DNA from: Croceibacterium salegens
GTDB taxonomy: Bacteria > Pseudomonadota > Alphaproteobacteria > Sphingomonadales > Sphingomonadaceae
Reading direction: 5' to 3'
Assembly (NCBI RefSeq): GCF_009827435.1
Contig: NZ_WTYM01000031.1
Span: 41,454-105,453, forward strand
DNA length: 64,000 nt
Shown here: positions 12,156 to 21,010 of the stretch, piece by piece
How positions within the stretch are numbered: the stretch's first letter is position 1
How the letters are laid out: the number at the start of each line of letters is the position of its first letter
Translations under genes and position numbers: made by a program
The notes under the pieces: model-generated
The model's database searches: none
What the model was told of the DNA's origin: nothing
What the model saw: the letters and a program-made list of their open reading frames with translations, nothing else

Positions 12156-13025
12156 TCAGTGCTTCGCTTCGTAGTCGTTGATCCATTCCGCCGAAGCCTT
12201 GAGCGCCCCGAACGGATAGAGGTGCAGGCGCACGCGGCCGAGCTCGGGGGTCAGGCCCTTTTCGAGGCTGGCGACCAGCTTGTCCGGGCCCGCGCTGCCG
12301 ATGAGGTTGGTCAGCGACACGCCGTACTTCTTCATCACCGAGGCCGAGGCGCCGACGCCGCAGCGCTTGGCGAAGCCGAGCAGGCGCTTGATGCCCGCCG
12401 GGCCGGGGATGCCGAGGCGCACCGGCACGTCGATCCCGCGCCCGCGCATTTCCTTGATCCATTCGACGATGGCGTCGTCGTCGAAGGCGAACTGGGTAAC
12501 GACCAGCGGGACCATGCCGTGGGCACGGACTGCGGCGAGCTTCTTTTCCATCCACACCCACAGGTCGGACTTGGAGACGTTGGGGTGGCCTTCGGGATGG
12601 CCGCCGACGCCGACGATCTCGATGCCGTACTTCTCGAGCACGCCGCTCTCGATGATCTGCAGCGAATCCGAGAATGGGCCTTCGGGCTCCGGCGGATCGC
12701 CGGCGATGATGAAGACGCGCTTCACGCCGGCCTTGCTGCTGATGTCGCTGACGTACTTGTCGAGTTCCTCGAGCGAGGTCAGGCGGCGCGCCGAGAGGTG
12801 GACGATGGGTTCGAAGCCGAGCTCGCGGACAAGCACTGCCGCTTCGACCCGCTGCTCCATTTCCTCGCCGGGGAGGAAGGTCACCGCGATCTGCGTCTTG
12901 GGACGAATCAGCGGCGCCGCTTCACGCAGGCCTTCGATTTCCTTGGCGGTCATTTCCAGCGAATAGCCGTCGACCATGTTGTCGCGCGGCTTCTCCCAAT
13001 TGGGGTGGATCGCGGCGTATGACAT
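12156..13025 (-). CDS. metF: Methylenetetrahydrofolate reductase (MetF type) of the O-demethylation module
   Basis: A flavin-dependent TIM-barrel enzyme that interconverts 5,10-methylene-THF and 5-methyl-THF. In demethylating sphingomonads it runs in the oxidative direction to recycle methyl-THF made by LigM or DesA. The 289-residue protein carries RRLTSLEELDKYV, the flavin-region block VFIIAGDPPEPEG, GVGGHPEGHP, VTQFAFDDD and RLGIPGPAGIKRL. The usual N-terminal SFEFFPPK segment is replaced by SLEMTAKE, keeping a glutamate. It is first in the leftward operon metF-folD-BVMO-cinA-like-DUF8021 and is divergent from the hydrolase-ligM operon. This neighbourhood, rather than the sequence alone, argues for the C1-recycling role. 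Confidence 0.9.
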   Translation of the reverse strand: MSYAAIHPNWEKPRDNMVDGYSLEMTAKEIEGLREAAPLIRPKTQIAVTFLPGEEMEQRVEAAVLVRELGFEPIVHLSARRLTSLEELDKYVSDISSKAGVKRVFIIAGDPPEPEGPFSDSLQIIESGVLEKYGIEIVGVGGHPEGHPNVSKSDLWVWMEKKLAAVRAHGMVPLVVTQFAFDDDAIVEWIKEMRGRGIDVPVRLGIPGPAGIKRLLGFAKRCGVGASASVMKKYGVSLTNLIGSAGPDKLVASLEKGLTPELGRVRLHLYPFGALKASAEWINDYEAKH

Positions 13026-13103
13026 CAGGCTTTCTCCTCTCTTGCGCGCGACTCCCTAGGGCCGCACGACACTTGCGAAAAGCCCCTAGCGCAATCGCAT
13101 TTC

Positions 13104-13117
13104 TTCGTATAGACGAA
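13104..13117. promoter_or_regulatory. Candidate IclR-type operator in the metF / hydrolase-ligM divergent promoter
   Basis: The 14-mer TTCGTATAGACGAA has perfect inverted 5-bp arms (TTCGT/ACGAA) around four bases. It lies 79 bases from the metF start and 47 from the hydrolase start. It resembles the identical 14-mers at 21843-21856 (upstream of the iclR gene) and 26546-26559. Confidence 0.5.
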
Positions 13118-13163
13118 AATTTCACACCTGCGAATTCCTAGGGAGAGAGGCGAGCAAATCGCC

Positions 13164-13850
13164 ATGTTGTTGTTCCTGCCCGGGCTGGCGTGCGACGCGC
13201 GCATCTATGAGCCGCAGCTTGCGGCCTTCGCCGATTCGCGGGCGGTGAACGGCTACGGGCTGGCCGACACCCTGCAGGACATGGCGCGCATCGTGCTCGA
13301 CCAAGCCCCCGATTCGTTCGACCTGCTCGGCCATTCGATGGGCGGCCGGGTCGCGCTCGAGGTCTACCGCATGGCCCCCGAACGCGTCCGCCGACTGGCT
13401 TTGGTCAGCACCGGCATCCACCCGCTGAGGGATGGCGAACCGGCCAGCCGCCGCGCCTTGCAGCAGGTCGGCTGGGACAACGGGTTCGAGGCGCTGATCT
13501 ACCAGTGGCTGCCGCCGATGGTGGCCGAGGCCAATCGCGCCGACCCGGCGATCTACGGACCGCTGCACCAGATGAACGTCGAGGCCGGACAGGAGGTGTT
13601 CGACGCGCAAATCCACGCATTGGTCAACCGGCCCGACGTGATGGACCTGCTGCCGCAGATTTCCTGCCCGACGCTGGTGATGACCGGCGAACTCGATACC
13701 TGGGCTCCCCCGGCCCAGCACGAGACTATCGCCGCGGCGATCCCGGGCGCCGAACTCGTCATCGTTCCGGGCGCCGGACACATGATCCAGCTCGAGGCGC
13801 CCGAGGGCGTCAATTCCGCCATTGCAGGCTGGCTCGCGAGGCCGGCCTGA
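13164..13850 (+). CDS. Alpha/beta hydrolase
   Basis: A 228-residue single-domain alpha/beta hydrolase, presumably cytoplasmic. It starts directly with the first strand and oxyanion region (LLFLPGLACDARIYEPQL). The nucleophile elbow is GHSMGG near residue 58, the Asp-bearing loop is VMTGELDTWAPP and the His is in PGAGHMIQLEAP. Compact proteins like this act as esterases or C-C or lactone hydrolases; the substrate cannot be told. It precedes ligM by 51 bases on the same strand, suggesting co-transcription. Hydrolysis of an aromatic ester or of a BVMO-made ester, before demethylation, would fit but is inference. Confidence 0.88.
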   Translation: MLLFLPGLACDARIYEPQLAAFADSRAVNGYGLADTLQDMARIVLDQAPDSFDLLGHSMGGRVALEVYRMAPERVRRLALVSTGIHPLRDGEPASRRALQQVGWDNGFEALIYQWLPPMVAEANRADPAIYGPLHQMNVEAGQEVFDAQIHALVNRPDVMDLLPQISCPTLVMTGELDTWAPPAQHETIAAAIPGAELVIVPGAGHMIQLEAPEGVNSAIAGWLARPA

Positions 13851-13901
13851 AGTTTCGAAGTAAACCGTTACAACCCCCTTTCGATTGGAGAGGCAAAGAC
13901 A

Positions 13902-15308
13902 ATGAGTGATCAGAATCTGCAGCAGAAGCTGGATGCAGCGGGCGACGTCGTCGAACTGCTGCGCAACCAGCAGGTCGGCCCGAACCCCTACCCGGGCGTT
14001 CCGGCCGAATATTCGAACTGGCGCAACGAGCAGCGCGCCTGGTCGAAGAGCGCGGTGCTCTTCAACCAGAGCTACCACATGGTCGAGCTCTACGTGCGCG
14101 GTCCGGATGCCTTCAAGCTGCTCGAATACCTCGCCATCAACAGCTTCAAGAATTTCGCGGTCAACAAGGCCAAGCAGTTCGTTCCGGTGACCCCGGACGG
14201 CTACGTCATCGGCGACGTGATCCTGTTCTACCTCGCCGAGGAAGAGTTCAGCCTGGTCGGCCGCGTGCCCGCCATCGAGTGGGTCGAATTCCACGCCCAG
14301 TACGGCGACTGGGAAGTGACCGTTGAGCGTGACGAGCGCACCGCGATGCGTACCGATGGCGTGCGCAAGAACTATCGCTTCCAGCTCCAGGGCCCGAACG
14401 CGATGAAGATCCTCGGCATTGCCATGGGCGAGACCCCGCCGGACCTGAAATTCTTCAACATGGCGCACATCGACATCGGCGGTAAGGACGTCATCGCGCT
14501 GCGTCACGGCATGGCCGGCCAGCCGGGCTACGAACTGTTCGGTCCGTGGGAAGACTACAAGGCGGTCCACGCCGCGCTGGTCGAAGCGGGCAAGAACGAC
14601 GGCCTGACCCTCGTCGGCGGCCGCGCCTATTCGTCGAACACGCTCGAATCCGGCTGGCTCCCGAGCCCGCTGCCGGCGTTCTACACCGGCGATTCGCAGA
14701 TGATGAAGGACTTCCGCGCCTGGGCCGGTGCCAACTCCTATGCCGGCATGTGCTCGGTCGGCGGCAGCCACGTTCCCGACAGCGTCGAGGGCTACTACCT
14801 CACGCCGTGGGACATCGGTTACGGCCACATCGTCAAGTTCGACCACGACTTCGTGGGCCGCGAGGCGCTCGAGAAGATGGCGACCGAAACGCACAAGACC
14901 AAGGTCACCCTGGCGCTCGATCCGGAAGACGTGCTGCGGGCGATGAGCTCGATGTTCGCCAACGGCGACCGCGCCAAGTACTTCGAGTTCCCGAGTGCGG
15001 TCTACGCGATGCACCCGTTCGACCAGGTGCTGTGCGACGGCAAGCAGATCGGCGTTTCGACCTGGATCGGCTACTCGTCGAACGAAGGCTCGATGCTCTC
15101 GCTCGCGATGATCGATCCGGACTACGTCGAGTTCGGCAAGGAAGTGACGCTGGTCTGGGGCGAACCCAACGGCGGCACCAGCAAGCCGACGGTCGAGCCG
15201 CACGTGCAGACCGAGATCAAGGCGATCGTCTCGCCGGTGCCGTACTCGTCGGTGGCGCGCAACTCGTACGCCGACAGCTGGCGCCAGTCGGGCAAGGGCG
15301 TCTCGTAA
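13902..15308 (+). CDS. ligM: LigM-type tetrahydrofolate-dependent aryl O-demethylase (GcvT family)
   Basis: Transfers the methyl group of an aryl methyl ether such as vanillate or 3-O-methylgallate to THF, giving 5-methyl-THF and a catechol. The 468-residue product belongs to the glycine-cleavage T/GcvT fold and is close in length to SYK-6 LigM (about 471). LigM-like segments include RAYSSNTLESGWLPSPLP around 241-258, with Tyr243, and Arg121 in LVGRVPAIEW. By recollection these sit near the functionally tested Tyr247 and Arg122 of LigM. A clear ribosome-binding site (GGAGAGG) precedes the ATG and a terminator follows. Adjacency to metF, folD and ligAB supports the vanillate-to-protocatechuate role. 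A syringate (DesA-like) preference cannot be excluded. Confidence 0.88.
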   Translation: MSDQNLQQKLDAAGDVVELLRNQQVGPNPYPGVPAEYSNWRNEQRAWSKSAVLFNQSYHMVELYVRGPDAFKLLEYLAINSFKNFAVNKAKQFVPVTPDGYVIGDVILFYLAEEEFSLVGRVPAIEWVEFHAQYGDWEVTVERDERTAMRTDGVRKNYRFQLQGPNAMKILGIAMGETPPDLKFFNMAHIDIGGKDVIALRHGMAGQPGYELFGPWEDYKAVHAALVEAGKNDGLTLVGGRAYSSNTLESGWLPSPLPAFYTGDSQMMKDFRAWAGANSYAGMCSVGGSHVPDSVEGYYLTPWDIGYGHIVKFDHDFVGREALEKMATETHKTKVTLALDPEDVLRAMSSMFANGDRAKYFEFPSAVYAMHPFDQVLCDGKQIGVSTWIGYSSNEGSMLSLAMIDPDYVEFGKEVTLVWGEPNGGTSKPTVEPHVQTEIKAIVSPVPYSSVARNSYADSWRQSGKGVS

Positions 15309-15335
15309 GCCCCTTCGCAAGCCTGAATTAAGAGG

Positions 15336-15367
15336 AAGGGCGGTCTGCGAGGGCCGCCCTTATCTTT
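15336..15367 (+). terminator. Intrinsic terminator after ligM
   Basis: The stem AAGGGCGG with CCGCCCTT has a 10-base loop and is followed by a T-rich stretch (TATCTTTT). Confidence 0.82.
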
Positions 15368-15400
15368 TGCATCCGGCGAAACCGCGCTAGGCAGTGCGCC

Positions 15401-16015
15401 ATGCTTGCGCGACTGCTGTTCCTCCTCGCCCTGCTCCTGCCGCTGCCCGCCGCCGCGCAGGAGGGTCCCAGTTCGCTCGAAGGCTCGTGGGCGCTGGAGA
15501 TTGCCGGAACGGTGATCTTTCGCTTCGACCTGGACCGCGACCCCAAGACCCGTGAATGGCTCGGTACCTGGCAGCGCCCCGAGAGCTTTGCCAGCGACGG
15601 CGATCGATTCGCCCAGATCGTCATGCCGGCGCGGATCCTGCGCTCTTTGGCCGGTACGGTCGAAGGCGACTCGGTCGAGGTCAGCTTCAACGACCCGCGG
15701 CCCGGCGCGGTGCCCGATGTCTTCCGCTTTCGCCTGATCGATCGCGATGCAGCCGAGATGGTCTATGTCGGCACCGGCCTCGACCCCTACATTATGCAGC
15801 GGGTCGGCCCCGATACGAAGCTCGGACCGTTCAAGGAGGGTGTCACCTACGCCCGCCGCCTCACGCGCCCCAATGGGGCGAAGAACGACCTCGGGCCCTT
15901 ACCGGCTATCGAGCCCGAGCCCGAGCCCGAGCCGGAAGACCTGCCGGCCCTGCCGCCTGTGACCACGAATCCGGAGAACCTGCGAAATCCACCGGGCGCC
16001 CCGGTCGGGCGCTAG
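15401..16015 (+). CDS. Secreted protein of unknown function
   Basis: A 204-residue protein I do not recognise. A clear signal peptide (MLARLLFLLALLLPLPAAAQ) gives an export signal with AXA-type cleavage. The mature part starts with LEGSWALEIAGTVIFRFDLDRD, alternating hydrophobic and polar residues like a small beta-barrel or lipocalin-type domain. The tail contains a Glu-Pro run (residues about 169-177) and a Pro-rich end. It is a single gene between ligM's terminator and the convergent TonB receptor. No catalytic motif is visible, and binding of a small ligand in the periplasm would be a guess. Confidence 0.7.
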   Translation: MLARLLFLLALLLPLPAAAQEGPSSLEGSWALEIAGTVIFRFDLDRDPKTREWLGTWQRPESFASDGDRFAQIVMPARILRSLAGTVEGDSVEVSFNDPRPGAVPDVFRFRLIDRDAAEMVYVGTGLDPYIMQRVGPDTKLGPFKEGVTYARRLTRPNGAKNDLGPLPAIEPEPEPEPEDLPALPPVTTNPENLRNPPGAPVGR

Positions 16016-16020
16016 GCCGC

Positions 16021-18099
16021 CTAGAAGGTCTTCCTGATCCCTACCCGGACCTGCCGCGGTTCGACGATGCGGCTATTGCGGTCCTCGACACCGTCGACCG
16101 GTTCGCCGGGGAAGCGGGTCGCGTAATAGTAGTCGATGTCGTCCCGCTTGGAATCGAGCGCGTTGAGCAGCTCGGCGTAGACTTCCCAGCCGTGCCCGCG
16201 CTGCGGCGTCCACGCGGCGCGGAAGTTGAGCAGCGTGGTCGGCTCGCCGCGCTGGGAGTTGTCCTCGATGATCGGGTGCGGACCAAGGTAGCGCACGCGC
16301 ATCGAGGCGTTCCAGTCGGGAAACAGCGCCGACACGCCGATCTCGCCCGAGCTTTCCAGCGCCCCGGGCACGAAGTCCTCGCCCTTGGGCAGGCCGACGT
16401 AGCGCGAGTGCGTGCCGGTCCACACGCCGTCGAGCGCGAGCCAGCCGTTGGGTTTCCAGAACGCGGTCAGTTCGTAGCCGCGGCGGCGGCCCGGATCGCT
16501 CGGTTCGACCGCGCCGGAATCGCCGACGTAGATCAGTTCGCTGGCGATGAAGCTCCACCAGTAGACCCCACTGAGGATCAGCCCGCCGCGCTCGAAGCGG
16601 CCACCGACTTCCTTGAAATGGCCCTTCACCAGGCCGGGGGCGGGCGAGACCGGGTTGGTGACGCCGCGCGCATCGTTGGAATGGAACCCCTGCCCGTAGT
16701 TGGCATAGAGCGCGATCCCCGGTGCGATCTCGTAGTTGGCGCCGACCTTGGGGGCGAACAGCGAATCCTTGACCGTGCCGCCCCACGCCCCGCCGGCCAG
16801 CGGGGTGGTCTTGAAGCGGTAGAAGTCGCCGCGCCCGCCGCCGATGACCATCAGCCCCATGACCGGGCGCCAAACGGCCTCGGCGTAGACGCCCGCGCTG
16901 GTCTCGTTCACCGAGAAGGTCGAGTAGGTGTAGTCGTAGGCCCCGGCGATGGTGTGATCGAGCCCGACCGTGCCGATGTCGTCGGCGCGCAGTTCGGTCC
17001 CGCCGCGCAGTGAAAGGGTGTCGTTCAGCGTGAAGTTGCGCTCGATGCGGCCGCCGTAGCCCCACAGATTGTCGTACTGCCGCCGCTGGTCGCCGTTGAC
17101 CGGGTCGTCGAGGTAGAAGGTGAAGTTGTTGAGCAGGCTCCAGTCGTAGTGCTGGGCCCAGGCGGTCAGCTTCCAGTCGTCGTCGGTGTAGCGGACGGTG
17201 AAGGTCTCGCGTTCGGTGCGCCCGGTCAGGGTCTTGTCGAGCGAACCGTAGCGGTCCTTGATCAGCGTGCCGACGGCGCGTTCGGGGATCTGCTCGGTCG
17301 GGTCCCAGGTCGCCCAGAAGCCGTTGAAGCTGGCCTCGAGCTGGCCCATGCCGAGCGGCACCGAGTATTTTGCGAAGGCCGAGTAGCCCTTGTAGCTTTC
17401 GGGCAGCTCCCACGGGCCGTTGTTGAACTTGGCCTGCCCGGCGAAGGCGAGGTCGCCGACGCCGACCTTGAATGACCCCCCGGCGACGGCGCGGTAGTAA
17501 TCGTACATCCCCGCCTCGACGAGCGCGAAGGGTTCCATCTCGTCGCGGGTGGTGATGAAGCTCGAACCGACGAAACTGAAGTCGCCGGTGTCGGCGCGGT
17601 AGGGGCCCTTGCGGTAGTCGACCCGCTCGACGATTTCCGGAATCAGTCCGTTGACGTCGAGGTAGCCCTGGCCGTGGCCGTGGGTGCGGAAGTTCATCGG
17701 CATGTCGTCGATGTACAGCGCGTAGTCGGTGCCGTGGTCGAGATTGAAGCCGCGCAGGAAGTACTGGTTGGCCTTGCCGCCGCCGGAGTGCTGCGTGGCG
17801 ATCAGGCCGGGGGTGGATTCGAGGACCTCGCCCGGGCGTGATAGCGGGCGGAGCGAAATGTCGGCGCCGGTAACGCCGCCCTCGCTCGCAGCTCCCGCCG
17901 TGCCGATGCGCTGTTCGCCGCGTCCGTAGACCACGATCTCGGGCATGTCGGTGATGATGTCGGGATCGGCGGTCGTGCCGTCGCTGTCGTCCGCGTCCTG
18001 CGCAAGGGCAGGCTGTGCGAACACGGAAAAGGCCGTCGCGGCGAGGAAGGCGGCCATCCTGTTACGAGCTGTTGCGTGGCCAGAATACAGGCGGTTCAA
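16021..18099 (-). CDS. TonB-dependent outer membrane receptor
   Basis: A ligand-gated outer-membrane transporter of 692 residues. After a signal peptide (ending PALAQ) comes the TonB-box-like stretch EIVVYGRG. A plug domain follows (about 75-190, with VLESTPGLIATQHSGGGKANQYFLRGF and RVDYRKGPY), then a 22-strand barrel ending in the C-terminal Phe typical of outer-membrane proteins (VGIRKTF). The first possible start is TTG at 18099; an ATG at 18057 would shorten the n-region of the signal. It is divergent from a membrane-anchored regulator across a palindrome-containing gap. The substrate is unknown; aromatic dimers, siderophores or cobalamin are all possible. Confidence 0.9.
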   Translation of the reverse strand: MNRLYSGHATARNRMAAFLAATAFSVFAQPALAQDADDSDGTTADPDIITDMPEIVVYGRGEQRIGTAGAASEGGVTGADISLRPLSRPGEVLESTPGLIATQHSGGGKANQYFLRGFNLDHGTDYALYIDDMPMNFRTHGHGQGYLDVNGLIPEIVERVDYRKGPYRADTGDFSFVGSSFITTRDEMEPFALVEAGMYDYYRAVAGGSFKVGVGDLAFAGQAKFNNGPWELPESYKGYSAFAKYSVPLGMGQLEASFNGFWATWDPTEQIPERAVGTLIKDRYGSLDKTLTGRTERETFTVRYTDDDWKLTAWAQHYDWSLLNNFTFYLDDPVNGDQRRQYDNLWGYGGRIERNFTLNDTLSLRGGTELRADDIGTVGLDHTIAGAYDYTYSTFSVNETSAGVYAEAVWRPVMGLMVIGGGRGDFYRFKTTPLAGGAWGGTVKDSLFAPKVGANYEIAPGIALYANYGQGFHSNDARGVTNPVSPAPGLVKGHFKEVGGRFERGGLILSGVYWWSFIASELIYVGDSGAVEPSDPGRRRGYELTAFWKPNGWLALDGVWTGTHSRYVGLPKGEDFVPGALESSGEIGVSALFPDWNASMRVRYLGPHPIIEDNSQRGEPTTLLNFRAAWTPQRGHGWEVYAELLNALDSKRDDIDYYYATRFPGEPVDGVEDRNSRIVEPRQVRVGIRKTF

Positions 18100-18183
18100 G
18101 ATGTTTTTGCTTTCGGCAATTACGGCTGGGGTGCGGTGTCCCAGCGATGCCTCGCCAAACCAAGTTAATTACGGTAATCGCCC

Positions 18184-18198
18184 GTAACAGGGCGTTAC
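18184..18198. promoter_or_regulatory. Inverted repeat in the TonB receptor / regulator divergent promoter
   Basis: GTAACAGGGCGTTAC has perfect 5-bp arms with a 5-base centre. It lies 13 bases before the GTG start of the regulator at 18211. Arms match the TAACG-type palindromes found at four other promoters, but the spacing is one base longer, so it may be a different operator. Confidence 0.4.
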
Positions 18199-18210
18199 AG
18201 GGAAGCCGGG

Positions 18211-19401
18211 GTGGAGCAGGACAGCGCATTCGCCGAGGAAGTGCAGCGGATCACGGCGGCCAACGTCGTGGGCCGCAACGGGCGCCTGCGCGAGCTGTTC
18301 GACTTCCTCGCCGCGCGCGGTCCCGGGGCACCGCCCGCAAGCCAGGCGGAGATCGCGCAGGAGGTGTTCGGCCAGATGGGCGCGGAGGGCGACGATGCCA
18401 CCGCCCGGGTCTACATCCACCGCCTGCGCAAGCGGCTCGAGCGGTTCTACGAGCGCGAGCCGGGTGACGGCGCGCGGCTGGTCCTGCCGGCCGGCAGCTA
18501 CGGACTGGTGCTCGAACAGTCCGACGGCGTCCCGGCCCCTCCGGTCCAGCTCTGGCGCAAGTGGCGCTGGGCCCTGCCGGTCGCGGCGGTCCTCGCGCTC
18601 GCGCTGTCCTTCGCGGCGGGCCGCGAGACCAGCTCGCCCGGAACGGCGGCGGAGGGGAACGCGATCTGGCAGCCGTTCCTCGATTCCGACCGCCCGATCA
18701 TGGTCGCGGTCGGCGACTACTACATGTTCGGCGAGCTCGATCCCTTCGATCCGGAAAGGAGCCGCCTGATCCGCGATTTCGCGATCGATTCGCCGACCGA
18801 CCTCGCCCGCGCGCAGGAAACCGATCCGGCCCGCTACGAGAAGGCCGAGGACGTCGGCCTGACCTACCTGCCGTTCTCGACCGCTTACGGGCTGCGTTCG
18901 ATCATGCCGGTGCTCGCGCGCCATCCCAAGCCGGTGCGGATCATGCCCGCCTCGCAAGTCGACAGCAGCACGCTGCGCGACTTCAACGTTGTCTACGTGG
19001 GGCTGGTCAGCGGCATGGGCCTGCTCGAGGACGTCAACTTCATGAACTCCGACCTGCAGGTCGGCCAGACCTACGACGAACTCGACGACAACAGGACCGG
19101 GAAGAAGTTCAACAGCGGCGAAGCGCTCAGCCGTGTCTCGCCCGAATACTACCAGGACTTCGCCTACATCACGCGCTTCCACGAACCGGGCGGGGCGTTG
19201 CTCGCGGTGGTCGCAGGAGCGCGCGACACCGGCCTGCGCGGCATCGCCCCGATCGCCGCCGGGCACGAGTTGCCCAGGGCGCTACGACAGGTGGCCGACG
19301 GTAACGACGACTTCGAGGCGGTGTTCCGTATCACCGGCCAGCAGGGTGCCGACCTCGGCCAGACATTGGCGTTGGCCCGCCCCCGCGAAGGCAACCGCTA
19401 G
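18211..19401 (+). CDS. Membrane-anchored winged-helix transcriptional regulator (ToxR/CadC-like layout)
   Basis: A 396-residue protein with an N-terminal DNA-binding part (residues about 1-100). Its last helix and wing read ATARVYIHRLRKRLERFYE and LVLPAGSYGLVL. A single membrane segment follows (about 121-140, WALPVAAVLALALSFAAG), then a periplasmic domain of about 250 residues with DRPIMVAVGDYYMFGE near its start. This resembles the one-component ToxR/CadC arrangement, though the HTH is of the adenylate-cyclase/OmpR-like kind and not a clear CadC homologue. It starts at GTG and faces the TonB receptor, so it probably controls that receptor in response to an external signal. Ligand unknown. 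Confidence 0.75.
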   Translation: MEQDSAFAEEVQRITAANVVGRNGRLRELFDFLAARGPGAPPASQAEIAQEVFGQMGAEGDDATARVYIHRLRKRLERFYEREPGDGARLVLPAGSYGLVLEQSDGVPAPPVQLWRKWRWALPVAAVLALALSFAAGRETSSPGTAAEGNAIWQPFLDSDRPIMVAVGDYYMFGELDPFDPERSRLIRDFAIDSPTDLARAQETDPARYEKAEDVGLTYLPFSTAYGLRSIMPVLARHPKPVRIMPASQVDSSTLRDFNVVYVGLVSGMGLLEDVNFMNSDLQVGQTYDELDDNRTGKKFNSGEALSRVSPEYYQDFAYITRFHEPGGALLAVVAGARDTGLRGIAPIAAGHELPRALRQVADGNDDFEAVFRITGQQGADLGQTLALARPREGNR

Positions 19402-19405
19402 GCGC

Positions 19406-20971
19406 TCAATCGCCGCTGCGGACGAAGCGCAGATCCTTGAAGTCCCATGAGAAGTCGGTCTCCTTGGAAACCGGCAGCATGGTGAAGCCGGTGACCTTGC
19501 CATCCTCGACGATGAAATCGACGAAGGCGTCGGCCATCAGCCGCCGCTCCGGCCACAGCGCGGAGAAGCGCGTCCCGTCATAGGGGTTGAGCGGGCCGTC
19601 GAGCATGTCGCCATGCGGCAGGTCGAGCCACAGCTTGCCGTCGCGCTGCGATACGGTCGCTTCGCCGAACCACGGGTCGCGGAAAGTGCCGGTGAAGCCG
19701 GCCAGCGCCACCGGAGGTGCCTTGGCACCCTTGGGCGGCGCAACGCTGTCTTCGATCGCCGAGACGTTGGATTGCTGTTCGGTCCAGCGCTTGGCTGCAT
19801 CGGCAATGTAGTCGTGCGAGGGCAGCGGACGGGCGACGAGCATGTCCTGCATGAGTTGCTGCGCCACGGAACTGGCGCCGCTCGAATAGGTGTTGGTCAT
19901 GGCGATGGTCGCCACGCCCTCTTCCGGCGCGATCATCAGGTACGAGGTCGCCCCGAAGGAGCCGCCCGAATGGCTGGCCACGACCCGGCCGAGCATGTCG
20001 CCGACGAACCAGCCGAGCGCGTAGCCGGAGAGGTGCTTCTGCTTCGTCTCGTCGAACGGGATCGAGGTTCCGGTCGGCGTGACCAGCGTCCACAATTCCT
20101 TGACGCTTTCCTTGGAGAGCAGCTGGTGATCGGCGTCGATGGCCCCGTTGTTGAGCCACATCCTCGCCCACTTGGCCATGTCGCCGACCGGGCAGCCGAT
20201 CGACCCTGCGGAATAGAACGAATCGTTGAGGATCATCTTCGGGTTGAGCACCTCGTGCCCGTCGCTGCCGGGGAAGGGGGCGTGCTCGGTGATGCGGTTG
20301 GACTTGGTCAGGCGCTCGCTGGCCATCGCCGTGCAGCGGCTCATGCCGAGCGGGGCGAACAGTTCCTGGCGGACGAAGTCTTCCCACTTGCGCCCGTCGA
20401 TGCGACGGACGAGGTCGCCGGCGAGCACGTAGAGCACGTTGTCGTAGGCGTATTTCTCGCGGAAACCGGTGGCTGGCGGGATCGCCTTGAGCGAGGCGAT
20501 GATGTCGGCCGGGGTCGATCCCTCGGCCGGCGAAAGCAGCAGGTCGCCCGCGCCGAGGCTCAGGCCCGAGCGGTGGGTCAGCAGGTCTCGCACGGTGAAA
20601 TGCGCCGTCACCCACGGATCGCCCAAGTCGAATTCGGGCATGTACTGCACTAGCGGGTCTTCCCAGTGGACCTTGCCGCGTTCGACCAGCAGCGCCAGCG
20701 AGGCGGCGGTGAAGGCTTTGGTCAGCGATTCGATCGGCCAGAGGGTGTCGGCGTCGATTGTCTCGGGCTTGCCGAGTTCGCGCAACCCGAACTGCCGCTC
20801 GATGACGGTGCCGTCCTTGTCGACGACCGCCACGGTCAGGCCGATGAGTTCGAGTTCTCCCATGGCCCGCGCGCCGGTCGCTTCGACCTTGGCGGGATCG
20901 ATTGGCGGTCCGGCCAGTGCCGGGGCAGGGAGGACGAGGGCGAGGGCGGTCAGGATGCGGAGTGTTTTCAT
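19406..20971 (-). CDS. Secreted serine hydrolase of the class C beta-lactamase family
   Basis: A 521-residue exported protein. The signal peptide (about 1-20, ending PALAG) is followed by the penicillin-binding-like domain with SLTK at 82-85 (catalytic Ser82, Lys85), YDN at 176-178 and HSGG near residue 338. The C-terminal 120 residues (FTGTFRDPWFGEATV onward) form the small beta domain (DUF3471-like) common in esterase/peptidase members. Such proteins act as esterases, D-aminopeptidases or transpeptidase-like enzymes, and beta-lactam hydrolysis is not implied. It is convergent with the membrane-anchored regulator and upstream of iclR on the same strand. Confidence 0.88.
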   Translation of the reverse strand: MKTLRILTALALVLPAPALAGPPIDPAKVEATGARAMGELELIGLTVAVVDKDGTVIERQFGLRELGKPETIDADTLWPIESLTKAFTAASLALLVERGKVHWEDPLVQYMPEFDLGDPWVTAHFTVRDLLTHRSGLSLGAGDLLLSPAEGSTPADIIASLKAIPPATGFREKYAYDNVLYVLAGDLVRRIDGRKWEDFVRQELFAPLGMSRCTAMASERLTKSNRITEHAPFPGSDGHEVLNPKMILNDSFYSAGSIGCPVGDMAKWARMWLNNGAIDADHQLLSKESVKELWTLVTPTGTSIPFDETKQKHLSGYALGWFVGDMLGRVVASHSGGSFGATSYLMIAPEEGVATIAMTNTYSSGASSVAQQLMQDMLVARPLPSHDYIADAAKRWTEQQSNVSAIEDSVAPPKGAKAPPVALAGFTGTFRDPWFGEATVSQRDGKLWLDLPHGDMLDGPLNPYDGTRFSALWPERRLMADAFVDFIVEDGKVTGFTMLPVSKETDFSWDFKDLRFVRSGD

Positions 20972-21010
20972 GCTCCGCCCCTTAGCCGATCATTCGCCCG
21001 GGTCGAGGGG

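Noticed and set aside
13861..13871. TAAACCGTTAC upstream of ligM as a fifth TAACG operator
   Set aside because: The arms are two bases closer than in the four sites and one arm is broken, so it is at best a half site.
13122..15320. Minus-strand open frame of about 730 codons across the hydrolase and ligM genes
   Set aside because: It is antisense to ligM, which has strong family similarity, a ribosome-binding site and a terminator.
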